A stretch of DNA of 64,000 nt from Prolixibacteraceae bacterium (lineage in GTDB: Bacteria; Bacteroidota; Bacteroidia; Bacteroidales; Prolixibacteraceae): positions 310,001 through 374,000 of the forward strand of contig JAQUIJ010000002.1 in assembly GCA_028683385.1 (NCBI GenBank), written 5' to 3'. The position numbers and the translations under genes were made by a program. The first letter of the stretch is position 1; each line of letters begins with the position of its first letter. The notes beneath the pieces were generated by a model. It was not told the DNA's origin and ran no database searches. It was given only the letters and a program-made list of their open reading frames with translations. Shown piece after piece: positions 8,672 through 17,196 of the stretch.

Positions 8672-8772
8672 ACGCAATGGGGTGCCTTCCCGACGAAAGT
8701 CGGGGTAATTACAGGCTGAGATCACACCCACCGAACCTGATACGGGTAATGCCGGCGAAGGGATGGCGAAAG
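8672..8772 (+). promoter_or_regulatory. TPP riboswitch (THI element)
   Basis: The conserved pieces appear in order: GGGGTGCC (8679-8686), a variable stem (CCCGAC / GTCGGG), GGCTGAGA (8714-8721), CACCC, GAACCTGAT-CGGGTAATGCC and CGAAGGGA. These are the pyrimidine- and pyrophosphate-sensing helices of the thiamin pyrophosphate aptamer. It lies 50 bases upstream of a TonB receptor, which it should switch off when TPP is plentiful. The expression platform is not obvious; no terminator hairpin follows, so control of translation start is likely. Confidence 0.95.
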
Positions 8773-8820
8773 GGAATTACTTGCCTCATTGGTTATTTAT
8801 TAACCATTTAAAAAACAAGA

Positions 8821-11265
8821 ATGAAACGGATTTTTTTGACATTGCTTTTGCAATGCGTTGTATTTTGGGGATTTGCCCAATTTACCCTGAAAGGAACAGT
8901 GAAAACAGAAAAAGGAGAACGGCTGGTTGGTGCCAATCTGACGATTTCGAACGGGTTCACAGGAACAACTACCGATGTAAATGGCGCCTATCAGTTTAAA
9001 AACCTGAAGTCAGGCGTGTATCAGTTGACGATATCATTTATCGGATACGAAAAACAGAACAAAGAAGTGAAATTAACCGGAGACCAGACTCTCGATGTTG
9101 TTTTGAAGCAAGACCATATTATGGCTGAAGAAGTGCTGGTATCGGCTACACGAGTGAAAGAAAAGACACCGGTCGCTTTTGCAACTGTCGAAAAATCGGA
9201 AATCAGGGATAACAATATGGGGCAGGATATTCCGTATTTGTTAGGGCTGACCCCTTCTTTTGTGACTACATCGGACGCCGGGACAGGCGTGGGCTACACA
9301 AATTTCAGGATACGTGGAACTGACCTGAATCGCATAAATGTTACGGTGAATGGCATTCCGATGAACGATGCCGAATCGCATGGAACCTGGTGGGTTGATA
9401 TTCCGGATCTGGCCTCTTCAACCGACAACATTCAGGTACAGCGCGGTGTTGGAACTTCAACCAACGGAGCAGCCGCTTTTGGAGCTACCATCAATTTGCA
9501 AACCACCACAATCAACAAAGATGCTTTTGCTGAATATAGCTCGTCAGCAGGTTCCTTCGGAACCCTGAAAAATTCGGTTGGTGTAGGTACTGGCTTGATC
9601 AAAGGAAAATTCACTTTTGATGCCCGTTTGTCGAAAGTCAGTTCCGATGGTTTTATCGACCGTGCTTCTTCCGACTTGAAATCGTTTTTTGTTTCCGGAG
9701 GATATTTTACAGACCAAACAATCCTGAAATTGAATGTATTTTCTGGATTGGAAGATACTTACCAGGCCTGGAATGGCATTCCTTCGGTTCGCTTGAACAA
9801 CGATTTGGCGGGGATGCAGCGCTATGCCGACCATTATTTGTATTCACAAAAGCAGGTGGACGAAATGATCAATTCGAATAGCCGCACCTACAATCTTTAT
9901 ACTTACCCTAATCAAGTCGATTATTACCAGCAAGATCATTATCAAGTGCTTTTTTCTCATCAGTTTAGCCCGGAGTTTAGCCTGAATGCCAGCGGTTTTT
10001 ATACCAGGGGTAAAGGTTATTACGAGGAATATAAAGATGATCAAAAACTGGCTGATTACCTGATAACTCCACCCGTCGTTGGCGGAGAGACTATCAAAAA
10101 ATCGGATTTAATTCGCCGGAAATGGCTCGATAATGATTTCTATGGAATGACATTTTCGGTGAACCGGAAACAGGAAACCAGCGATTTTACCTTTGGCGGA
10201 GGCTATAATGTGTATGATGGTAATCATTTTGGTAATGTGATTTGGGCGCGCAACGCCGGTGATTCAGAAATGAATCACGAATGGTATCGCGGAACTGGGT
10301 TGAAGAAAGATTTCAACGTATTTGCCAAATACAATTACGAGCTGGCTGAAAACCTGAACTTGTTTGCCGATTTTCAGTACCGCAAAATAGATTATTCGAT
10401 CACTGGACTGGACGATGATTTGCGCGACCTCACTCAAAAGCATCATTTCGAGTTTTTTAATCCAAAGGTTGGCCTCTATTATCAGTTAAGCGAAAAACAA
10501 AACCTGTATATCAACTTTGCCAGAGCCAATCGTGAACCCAATCGTGCTAATTATGTCGATGCCGATCCAAAAGGGAAACAGCCAACTTTCGAAACCTTGA
10601 ATGATTTTGAGTTGGGATACAAATACAATACTTCAGGCTTTGCGTTTGGGGCAAATGCTTACTTCATGTCGTACCAGAATCAGTTAATCCTGACTGGCGA
10701 AATCAACGATGTAGGTGCGCCAATCATGACCAATGTTGACAACAGCTACCGTGCCGGATTGGAACTGATGGCCGGAATGAAACTTACTGCAAAGTTGAAG
10801 TGGGACGTAAATTTGACTCTCAGCAAAAACAAGGTCAAGGATTTTACCGATTATGTGGACGATTGGGACAATGGCGGGCAAATTGCAACCAAACTGGGAA
10901 CTACAGATCTGGCATTTTCTCCGGATGTAATTGCAAACAGCCAGTTAAGCTGGATGGCTGCAAGAGGGTTGAATGTCAGTTTACAATCGTATTCGGTGAG
11001 CAAGCAATACATCGATAATACTTCGAGTAACGACCGAAAACTCAACGGCTACTTTCTGAATAATCTGAAATTCACCTATCGTGTTCCCCAGAAATTCGCT
11101 AAAGAATTTAATCTGCACCTGATGGTAAACAACTTGTTCGATACCCAATACGAGAACAATGCGTGGGTTTATTCCTATGTTTACGAAGGGCAGCGATGGG
11201 CAATGGACGGATATTTCCCTCAGGCGGGAATTAATTTTATGGCTGGGCTGGATATTAAATTTTAA
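8821..11265 (+). CDS. TonB-dependent receptor, predicted thiamin transporter of the outer membrane
   Basis: An 814-aa outer-membrane receptor. MKRIFLTLLLQCVVFWGFAQ is the signal peptide. A carboxypeptidase-regulatory-like domain (about 21-105, GTVKTEKGERLVGANLTIS...GVYQLTISFIGYE) is followed by a plug domain (about 115-225, with RIRGTDLNRINVTVNGIPMNDAESH) and a 22-strand barrel ending in the terminal Phe (GLDIKF). The TPP riboswitch just upstream points to thiamin, or a thiamin precursor, as the cargo; riboswitch-controlled receptors of this kind are known in Bacteroidota. No inner-membrane thiamin transporter or biosynthesis gene follows, so the receptor is a lone member of its regulon here. 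Confidence 0.92.
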   Translation: MKRIFLTLLLQCVVFWGFAQFTLKGTVKTEKGERLVGANLTISNGFTGTTTDVNGAYQFKNLKSGVYQLTISFIGYEKQNKEVKLTGDQTLDVVLKQDHIMAEEVLVSATRVKEKTPVAFATVEKSEIRDNNMGQDIPYLLGLTPSFVTTSDAGTGVGYTNFRIRGTDLNRINVTVNGIPMNDAESHGTWWVDIPDLASSTDNIQVQRGVGTSTNGAAAFGATINLQTTTINKDAFAEYSSSAGSFGTLKNSVGVGTGLIKGKFTFDARLSKVSSDGFIDRASSDLKSFFVSGGYFTDQTILKLNVFSGLEDTYQAWNGIPSVRLNNDLAGMQRYADHYLYSQKQVDEMINSNSRTYNLYTYPNQVDYYQQDHYQVLFSHQFSPEFSLNASGFYTRGKGYYEEYKDDQKLADYLITPPVVGGETIKKSDLIRRKWLDNDFYGMTFSVNRKQETSDFTFGGGYNVYDGNHFGNVIWARNAGDSEMNHEWYRGTGLKKDFNVFAKYNYELAENLNLFADFQYRKIDYSITGLDDDLRDLTQKHHFEFFNPKVGLYYQLSEKQNLYINFARANREPNRANYVDADPKGKQPTFETLNDFELGYKYNTSGFAFGANAYFMSYQNQLILTGEINDVGAPIMTNVDNSYRAGLELMAGMKLTAKLKWDVNLTLSKNKVKDFTDYVDDWDNGGQIATKLGTTDLAFSPDVIANSQLSWMAARGLNVSLQSYSVSKQYIDNTSSNDRKLNGYFLNNLKFTYRVPQKFAKEFNLHLMVNNLFDTQYENNAWVYSYVYEGQRWAMDGYFPQAGINFMAGLDIKF

Positions 11266-11286
11266 GGCAAAAGGTAAAATAGTGAT

Positions 11287-11352
11287 CAGTGGTCAGTCGC
11301 AGTTGGCAGATAATATTCCAAATTGTGTTTCTTGAAACTGAGACTGACCACT
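11287..11352. terminator. Inverted repeat terminator made of a dispersed repeat
   Basis: AGTGGTCAGTC (11288-11298) pairs perfectly with GACTGACCACT (11342-11352), followed by ATTTTTT. It lies between the convergent TonB receptor and xseB. The 15-mer CAGTGGTCAGTCGCA at 11287-11301 recurs exactly at 46141-46155. Confidence 0.65.
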
Positions 11353-11357
11353 ATTTT

Positions 11358-11558
11358 TTACTGGTTCATATCCTTCAGAATCTTCTCCACTTCTTCTTCG
11401 GTTTTGTGCAGTTTGTCTTTGCAAATGGTAATTAGCGCCGAAACGCGGGTTACCTGTTCTGCCAATTCATCCACATCCAGTTCTTCACTTTCAATCTTTT
11501 CCAGAATCTCTTCGATTTCGGTAATTGCTTCTTTGTAAGTTACTTTTTTCGTTGCCAT
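11358..11558 (-). CDS. xseB: Exodeoxyribonuclease VII small subunit
   Basis: A 66-aa helical protein with the family pattern: TYKEAITEIEEILEKIESEELDVDELAEQVTRVSALITICKDKLHKTEEEVEKIL. It binds the large subunit XseA to form the single-strand-specific exonuclease VII. xseA lies 92 bases upstream on the same strand, in the usual order xseA-xseB. The short linker holds a TTCAAA-rich repeat remnant and no promoter that I can see. Confidence 0.93.
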   Translation of the reverse strand: MATKKVTYKEAITEIEEILEKIESEELDVDELAEQVTRVSALITICKDKLHKTEEEVEKILKDMNQ

Positions 11559-11650
11559 ATTTTTTTGAGTTTCAAATTCAAAGTTTCAGGTTCTTAGCTT
11601 ATTAACGGCCTCCAATAATTTAATCGTCATGCTGAACTTGTTTCAGCATC

Positions 11651-13108
11651 TCAATTTTCAACATTTCTGATAATTGTTTCTACAGCGCTTTTCACCATTC
11701 CATCGCTCAGTCGCGTTTCGAGCCGGTCGCCTTCTTTTAGCTGCTTCAACGATTTCACGATCTTTCCATTCAGCATTGTCAGCGAATAACCGCGTTTCAG
11801 AATATTTTGTGGATCGACTAGGCGCAGTTTTTCCTGGATTGAACTCAGGTTTTTCTTTTCAGCCCGAATGGTTTCTGTACTCCGGATTTTAATCAGGTAT
11901 TGAAACTGACCCAATTGATTTTTGCTTTTCAGCATTTGTTCCCGAAAAACAAAGTTCAGCTTATTTCCTGATTGATCGAGTAAATGATTCTGTCGGGTAA
12001 CAAAACGATTGGTTTTATTCTTTGCTCCGATGGTAAGTTGTTTCAATTCCGATTGTTGCCCTTTCAGAAATACTTCAGTTCGGTTGGCCAACTGAATTTG
12101 TGCGATCTTCAGGCGGTTTTGCTGAGTCACAATCATTTCATTCACCAGATGGTTTAGTAGATCAGCCGCATCGTTCAGCCTGTTTTTATTCTGCTCCAGT
12201 TGCTCATTTACAAGTTCTATGAAATGGTTTTCCAATTCGGCTATTTGCTGCGAAAACTGCAACGCTCCTGAAATCAGGAATTCAGCCACAGCAGTTGGTG
12301 TTTTCATTCGGGTGTGTGCCACCAGATCAATCACCGTGTCGTCTTTGTCGTGACCAATTCCGGTAATAACCGGAAGCGGGAATTGCGCCACATTGAATGA
12401 CAGTTCATATTGATCGAAACAAGCCAGATCAATTTGTGCCCCGCCACCGCGGATAATGACTACAGCATCAAACATATCTTCGTATTCGAAGATCAGGTCA
12501 AGCGCATTCATGATGCTTCGTGGCGCTTCGTTTCCTTGCATCACCGCCGGAAACAATTTGGTGTAAAAAACAAACTGGTGCGGGTTGTTGTGCAACTGAT
12601 CCAGAAAATCCTGCAATCCTGCAGCAGTGGGAGAGGAGATGATGGCAATCCGTTGAGTTACCAACGGTAATTCAAGTTCCTTATTCATTTCAAAAACCCC
12701 ATCTTCCTGAAGTTTCCGAATGATTTCGCGACGTTGACGGGCTAAATCTCCCAGTGTATAAACCGGATCGATGTCGCGGACATTCAGGCTAAACCCAAAC
12801 ACTTCGTGGTATTCAACTTTGGCCTGAAGCAATACTTTTAATCCTTCAGTAAAAACTTGCCCCGAGGTTGTTTCGAAGTAAGGTTTCAGCATCCGGAAGG
12901 TGTACGACCAAATGGTGGCGCGGCATCGGGCAATTACAGTGTCGGTTCCCGATTCAGTCTCAATCAAATCGAGGTAACAGTGTCCACTTCGGTTAACGGT
13001 CATCTCGCTGATTTCAGCTTTTACCCAGACCGGCATTGAAAAAGTGTCGTCGAGACTACCTTTTACCTGTTGTTGCAATTGATATAATGAGAGTTGCTGA
13101 TCGTTCAT
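11651..13108 (-). CDS. xseA: Exodeoxyribonuclease VII large subunit
   Basis: A 485-aa subunit of the nuclease that trims single-stranded DNA ends in repair. The N-terminal OB fold (about 1-110) includes VWVKAEISEMTVNRSGHCYLDL. The catalytic domain (about 120-310) has ISSPTAAGLQDF, the conserved VVIIRGGGAQIDLACFDQYELS and ITGIGHDKDDTVIDLVAHTRMKTPTAVAEF with the Asp residues of the active site. A long coiled coil (about 310-430) follows and carries the XseB-binding region. The gene is complete and lies in an operon with xseB. Confidence 0.95.
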   Translation of the reverse strand: MNDQQLSLYQLQQQVKGSLDDTFSMPVWVKAEISEMTVNRSGHCYLDLIETESGTDTVIARCRATIWSYTFRMLKPYFETTSGQVFTEGLKVLLQAKVEYHEVFGFSLNVRDIDPVYTLGDLARQRREIIRKLQEDGVFEMNKELELPLVTQRIAIISSPTAAGLQDFLDQLHNNPHQFVFYTKLFPAVMQGNEAPRSIMNALDLIFEYEDMFDAVVIIRGGGAQIDLACFDQYELSFNVAQFPLPVITGIGHDKDDTVIDLVAHTRMKTPTAVAEFLISGALQFSQQIAELENHFIELVNEQLEQNKNRLNDAADLLNHLVNEMIVTQQNRLKIAQIQLANRTEVFLKGQQSELKQLTIGAKNKTNRFVTRQNHLLDQSGNKLNFVFREQMLKSKNQLGQFQYLIKIRSTETIRAEKKNLSSIQEKLRLVDPQNILKRGYSLTMLNGKIVKSLKQLKEGDRLETRLSDGMVKSAVETIIRNVEN

Positions 13109-13117
13109 TTCTTTTGT

Positions 13118-13170
13118 TTCGCGTTACGTGTTTCGAGATGCGAGTTTACATGGAACTCGAAACTCGCAAC
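13118..13170. repeat. TTTCGAG-type intergenic repeat
   Basis: Near-tandem GTTTCG units end in the perfect pair GCGAGTTT (13140-13147) / AAACTCGC (13160-13167). The repeat fills the space between xseA and the subtilase gene. It resembles the degenerate short-unit repeats in other gaps of this window. Confidence 0.5.
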
Positions 13171-13189
13171 ATTTTTCGAACATTAAATT

Positions 13190-14833
13190 TTATCTCGTTT
13201 TTATCAACTTTATCCGTTCTTCTGTTTCTCCGGAACGAATACTCAGGATTAAAAATCCCTGAGGCAAGTTAGCAAGATTCTTCAAAACAATGGTTTCTTC
13301 CGAATTGAAAGTGGACTGCCAAAGGCAAATCCCCTGAAGATTGTAAATGCTTATCAAATAGTTTTTATTATTTACAGTGTTCAGGTTTCGAAGGAAAATA
13401 GATTCTGAAAATGGGTTTGGCGAAACCGTCCAGGAACTTTTATCTTTTAGTTTGATCGTGCTATTTACTTTCAGGTATTTGTCGGCTTTTTCAAAATCAG
13501 GAATTCCAAATCCGATAAGCGAATCGGGATTACTGTATTGACTGGCTGATTGTTCGATGGCTAATTTAGCCAATTTTGCGCCTGCGTATGGATTGGCTTG
13601 CAAAAGGCAGGCTCCCATTCCGGCTAAAACTGGTGATGAAAAAGATGTGCCGCTTGCATAGCCGATTGTGCCATTGCTGAGTGCCAGTGTTGTGCCAGAT
13701 CCCATGGCAGCTAAATTGGGTTTTACCGCTCCGCCAAAAGCTGGGCCAACTGAGCTAAAACTTGCCCGAAGTCCGTCTTTGTCAACAGCTGCTACACCAA
13801 TCACGTTTTCACCATCGGAGGGTGCGATAATTCGTTTCCATGATTTGTTCCCTTCGTTTCCGGCACTGCTAAAAACCAGAATCCCCTTCTGAAAAGCCAT
13901 GTTTGCGCCTTGAGTTACTCGCGTTGTTTTTCCATTTAAGTCTCCATAGGAGTGATTCATCAGTGAATCATTAAATTGAGAGTACCCCAGAGACGAATTA
14001 ATAACATCGACACCCAAACTGTCAGCATATTCGGCAGCAGCAACCCAATTGTCTTCTTCGATCAGGTATTCAGTAGCTACATCTTCGGAGCGAATCAGGT
14101 AAAATGAGGCATCAGGAGCTGTTCCAATTAAACTTCCGGGGATATTGCCGCCCATGCATGAAAGAACACTCATCCCATGGTAGTTTTGGGTATAAATGTC
14201 AGAGGTTGGATCTACAAAATCGCGTGTTCCAAGAATGCGATTCGAATTTCGCAAACTGTCGAAAGCTGTAATTGTATTGGCATTCAGGAAACCTGCGTCC
14301 AGAATTGCAATTTGGATGCCTTTCCCTCGAAAGTCTTGACGGTGCAGATACTGGCCATTTAACTGAGTGAGCTGATCAATCGCATTCCCATAATTCTCCG
14401 GATCATATTCCGTATTCAATACTTCGTCACTAAATTTATTGCTGAACGACTTTAGAACATTGGCAGGCTTGGTGAGCTGAACCATAGTAACAAACGGAAG
14501 AGTGGCAATTTTTTTGATCAGGGTTGTATCGGCAGTTCTGACAGTTGCGCCGTTCAGCCATTTTGAGGTATGCACAATTTCCAATCCGCGATTTTTAAGC
14601 GAATCCAGATAAACGCGTGATACAGGCAAGTCAGTTTCGTCGATTAAAATATGCTGTCTCATGCGTCGGTCAATCGATCGTTGAGACAAAAAAGCTTCAG
14701 GTTGACTAATCTTGTAAGGTGTTCCCTTTTTGTCTTTCAGTTGAACCCAATACGAGTTTGGTGCTGCATCTTGAGCAGTTAAAACCAACGTTGAAAACAG
14801 ATCTAGCAGAACAATTATCAGTAGCCGCCTCAT
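13190..14833 (-). CDS. Subtilisin-like (S8) serine protease with a type IX secretion sorting domain
   Basis: A secreted protease of 547 aa. A signal peptide (about 1-20) leads into a propeptide-like region (20-145) and then the S8 domain (about 160-450). The triad is readable: Asp in IAILDAGF, His in NYHGMSVLSCMGG and Ser in ASGTSFSSPVLAGMGA. The oxyanion Asn region is FSSAGNEGNKSW. The last 80 residues (WTVSPNPFSESIFL...GEVKRI-like end) form a Por-secretion type A sorting domain, so the enzyme should cross the outer membrane through the T9SS and be processed there. It starts 8 bases after the MORN-repeat gene upstream, and the two are likely cotranscribed. Confidence 0.9.
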   Translation of the reverse strand: MRRLLIIVLLDLFSTLVLTAQDAAPNSYWVQLKDKKGTPYKISQPEAFLSQRSIDRRMRQHILIDETDLPVSRVYLDSLKNRGLEIVHTSKWLNGATVRTADTTLIKKIATLPFVTMVQLTKPANVLKSFSNKFSDEVLNTEYDPENYGNAIDQLTQLNGQYLHRQDFRGKGIQIAILDAGFLNANTITAFDSLRNSNRILGTRDFVDPTSDIYTQNYHGMSVLSCMGGNIPGSLIGTAPDASFYLIRSEDVATEYLIEEDNWVAAAEYADSLGVDVINSSLGYSQFNDSLMNHSYGDLNGKTTRVTQGANMAFQKGILVFSSAGNEGNKSWKRIIAPSDGENVIGVAAVDKDGLRASFSSVGPAFGGAVKPNLAAMGSGTTLALSNGTIGYASGTSFSSPVLAGMGACLLQANPYAGAKLAKLAIEQSASQYSNPDSLIGFGIPDFEKADKYLKVNSTIKLKDKSSWTVSPNPFSESIFLRNLNTVNNKNYLISIYNLQGICLWQSTFNSEETIVLKNLANLPQGFLILSIRSGETEERIKLIKTR

Positions 14834-14841
14834 TATGGAAT

Positions 14842-15642
14842 TTAATGAATTTGCATCAATCGCATGTATTCTTCAGGATTTTGCATAAATTTCTCAGGAT
14901 CGGGAACACTATCACCTTTCGATTTAAATGTGCCAGTTCTTTCTTTTTCAATTCTAGCCTGAACTTCAGGATTTAATAATTTTCCAAGCTCATATTTTAA
15001 TGTGTACTGTAATTCTCCACTTTCATTAAAATAGTTCCAATCCTTATCGCGGTTGTCATTGGTATAATTTGCATCCAACTCGAGTGCACCATTGGGAAAC
15101 CACGTCTTGAACGTTCCGTTTCGGTTCCCTTCAGAATACGTGCATTCCATAAAGGTTTTCCCATCCTGAAAATAAGAGCGGTAAATGCCATTTAGTTTGT
15201 CGTTTTGCCAGTTCGATTCTTCCAACAGTTCGCCGGTTTTGTAAAATCGTTTGCTGGTACCATTTTTTTGACCATTCAGATAGGTCTCGGTCGAAACCGT
15301 TTTGGAGTCGACCATATAAGTCCATTCACCAATTTTCTTTTGTCCGGAATATTTTCCCTGAGCAATTTGTTTACCACGCTCATCAAACAATAGAGCTTCT
15401 GATTCGTCGCTGCCTTCCTTAAAATTCATCACCGCTTTTAGTTTTCCATTTGGGTGAAACCGTTTCATTTCACCAACCGGCTTGTCGTCTTTAAAAGTTG
15501 CCTCATATATCAGTTTCCCTTCTGCGTCCTTTTTTGTCCAGAAACCCTGTTTTTTGCCTTGTGCATCAATCTGATTTACTGTATTTTGAGCAATAATATT
15601 TCCTGTCATCAGGAGGAATAAACAAATAATCAATCCGCGCAT
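14842..15642 (-). CDS. Secreted MORN-repeat (YwqK-like) protein
   Basis: A 266-aa protein with signal peptide MRGLIICLFLLMTGNIIAQ and about seven repeats of the pattern G-x-W-x-x-Y/F-x-x-x-G-x-L/K (for example GEWTYMVDSKTVSTETYLNGQKNG and GTFKTWFPNGALELDANYTNDNRD). The fold is an elongated beta sheet. The family is often labelled an antitoxin component after YwqK of Bacillus, but here it carries an export signal and no toxin is next to it, so that label is not supported. It shares a transcript with a T9SS-type protease, and may be an accessory or surface partner; this is inferred from position. Confidence 0.8.
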   Translation of the reverse strand: MRGLIICLFLLMTGNIIAQNTVNQIDAQGKKQGFWTKKDAEGKLIYEATFKDDKPVGEMKRFHPNGKLKAVMNFKEGSDESEALLFDERGKQIAQGKYSGQKKIGEWTYMVDSKTVSTETYLNGQKNGTSKRFYKTGELLEESNWQNDKLNGIYRSYFQDGKTFMECTYSEGNRNGTFKTWFPNGALELDANYTNDNRDKDWNYFNESGELQYTLKYELGKLLNPEVQARIEKERTGTFKSKGDSVPDPEKFMQNPEEYMRLMQIH

Positions 15643-15828
15643 ATCTTGTAATTTTTACGAACCTCTAAGATAAAGATTTATTTGGCGGAATTGATTTGAC
15701 GAATGAACTCTATACCTTTTTTGACTTCCGTTAATTTAATTTAACATACATCATGATTTTGAATTGTTTAATTTTGGTTTACAGAATAGAAACAATGTTT
15801 TCCAAGAATTAATTTAACAATGTTTAGT

Positions 15829-16473
15829 ATGAAACAATTTTCACTCTTAATGGTAGTTCTTTGTTTTTTGTGTAGTTCGGCAATTGCCCAGTCTAAAATC
15901 GAATTCGGAGTAAACACCGAAGGATCTCTTTTGATTTTTGGTGACATTCCTCATTATTCTCAACCTAAAAAAAATACTTTAGGTGCCGGAATCGGAGTTT
16001 ATGCCTCGCGTGACATTGTCGGAAAACTTTCAGCCGATCTAGGTGTCATGTACCGGTTTAAACAAATGAAAGAGTTTTACGATATTGGCTCTACTGGTTA
16101 TGGTGGTTATGAAGGTAGTTCTCTATATTCTCCGGAAATCGTGCAAGGCTGGAAAACTTTTCCTCTGCATTATGTCGTTGTACCGCTTCATTTACAATAT
16201 CTTGCCTATAAAGATCTATTTGTCCGCGGTGGTATAGAGGCCAGTTGGTTGACCAATTATGATACGGGAAATGACAAAACAGAGTGGAACTGGACTCTTG
16301 GGTTTGGAAGTCAGCATCACAAACTAAAATGGTCAGTCAATTATATCCGTGGATTTAAAGATGTGGGTTTTGCAAATAATTTGTTTACAGTAGATGGAAT
16401 ACGTTCAGCAACAATTTACCGGAACAATATGTTGCAATTGAGCCTTTCGTATCCGATTTGGCACAAAAAATAA
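15829..16473 (+). CDS. Small outer-membrane beta-barrel protein
   Basis: A 214-aa protein with signal peptide MKQFSLLMVVLCFLCSSAIAQ. The rest alternates polar and non-polar residues in strands, ending in LQLSLSYPIWHKK, as in eight- or ten-stranded barrel proteins. Turn motifs such as GGYEGSS and DTGNDKTEWN are consistent with surface loops. An ATG nine bases earlier (15820) would add MFS; the later ATG gives the more usual signal-peptide start. I do not recognise a specific family and no function is assigned. The acetyltransferase gene follows by 39 bases. Confidence 0.75.
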   Translation: MKQFSLLMVVLCFLCSSAIAQSKIEFGVNTEGSLLIFGDIPHYSQPKKNTLGAGIGVYASRDIVGKLSADLGVMYRFKQMKEFYDIGSTGYGGYEGSSLYSPEIVQGWKTFPLHYVVVPLHLQYLAYKDLFVRGGIEASWLTNYDTGNDKTEWNWTLGFGSQHHKLKWSVNYIRGFKDVGFANNLFTVDGIRSATIYRNNMLQLSLSYPIWHKK

Positions 16474-16512
16474 TTTAATTTTGAGGCTGAAACCCAAAAT
16501 CATATTGTTGCT

Positions 16513-16965
16513 ATGACCAAATTTATTCGCACAACCAGCGAAAATACCGACTTCAGAAATCTGATTAATGCCTTGGATGAAGATCTTTATCTCCGGAACG
16601 GAGAAGCTCAGTTGCAATATCGTCAGTACAATCAGGTTGATTTGATCGACCATGTTGTCGTAATTTATTTTGAAGGCAAACCCGTTGGTTGCGGCTGCTT
16701 TAAGAAGTTTGACGACACAACTGTTGAAATGAAGCGGATGTTTGTTTTAGCAGAAATGCGAGGTAAACAACTGGCAGCCCAAATGCTTCAGGAGCTTGAA
16801 AAATGGGCCGTTGAAGAAGGCAATACTGCGGCTGTGCTGGAAACCGGTTATCGTCAGGTTGAAGCAATTCGGCTGTACACTGTCGCTGGTTATTCGCTCA
16901 TGGAAAATTACGGTCAATATATCGGAATGGAAGATAGTATTTGTTACCGGAAAGAATTTAAATAG
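16513..16965 (+). CDS. GNAT family N-acetyltransferase
   Basis: A 150-aa single-domain acetyltransferase. The acetyl-CoA pyrophosphate site is MKRMFVLAEMRGKQLAAQMLQELEKWA (about 76-102), which corresponds to the R/Q-x-x-G-x-G/A loop. The C-terminal EAIRLYTVAGYSLMENYGQY is the conserved wedge helix and strand. It transfers an acetyl group to an amine of an unknown small molecule or protein. The gene is complete and ends before a strong bidirectional terminator. It lies at the left border of the integrated element and faces the original dnaK 3' end. Confidence 0.9.
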   Translation: MTKFIRTTSENTDFRNLINALDEDLYLRNGEAQLQYRQYNQVDLIDHVVVIYFEGKPVGCGCFKKFDDTTVEMKRMFVLAEMRGKQLAAQMLQELEKWAVEEGNTAAVLETGYRQVEAIRLYTVAGYSLMENYGQYIGMEDSICYRKEFK

Positions 16966-17019
16966 ACTTAAAATGTGTGGGTAACTCGAAGTCACTCACT
17001 GAATAGAATCACTAAAGAC

Positions 17020-17054
17020 AAAAATCCCTGCCGGAATCTCCGGCAGGGATTTTT
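17020..17054. terminator. Strong bidirectional terminator at the left element border
   Basis: AAAAATCCCTGCCGGA (17020-17035) and its complement (17039-17054) form a 16-bp stem with a 3-base loop and T/A tracts on both sides. It ends the GNAT gene. If the dnaK reading of the border is right, it is also the original dnaK terminator. Confidence 0.92.
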
Positions 17055-17105
17055 AATTTTATTGTATTTTGCAGGGTCATGAGATCTCATGGCCTTACGA
17101 CTGTT

Positions 17106-17123
17106 TTACTTCACTTCTTCAAA
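17106..17123 (-). other. attL: displaced 3' end of dnaK
   Basis: On the minus strand these 18 bases read F-E-E-V-K-stop, the exact C-terminus of DnaK. They match 39435-39452 at 16 of 18 positions, with an unbroken 11-base core, ACTTCTTCAAA (+ strand 17113-17123 and 39442-39452). Upstream codons are unrelated to dnaK and reach a stop after nine codons. The best explanation is target duplication by the element's integrase. Confidence 0.72.
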
Positions 17124-17158
17124 AATAACGACTATTGATTAACAGTAAATTAGGATGT

Positions 17159-17170
17159 TATGGTACAAAT
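17159..17170. repeat. Subterminal direct repeat of the element (left copy)
   Basis: TATGGTACAAAT occurs here and, in the same orientation, at 39306-39317, each a short way inside an att core. Near copies are at 20161-20172 (TATGGTATAAAT) and 36566-36577 (TATGGTGCAAAT). They could be arm sites for the integrase; the right copy also overlaps a -7 box. Confidence 0.4.
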
Positions 17171-17196
17171 AAGATACAGATATTAGTCTTTTGAAG

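Noticed and set aside
14842-15642. YwqK-type toxin-antitoxin antitoxin
   Set aside because: The protein has a clear signal peptide and no toxin gene beside it; the label would come only from an old family name.
17078-17091. Perfect palindrome CATGAGATCTCATG near the left border as the att core
   Set aside because: No partner copy is present at the right end, whereas the dnaK-end repeat at 17106-17123 has one. It remains an unexplained palindrome.
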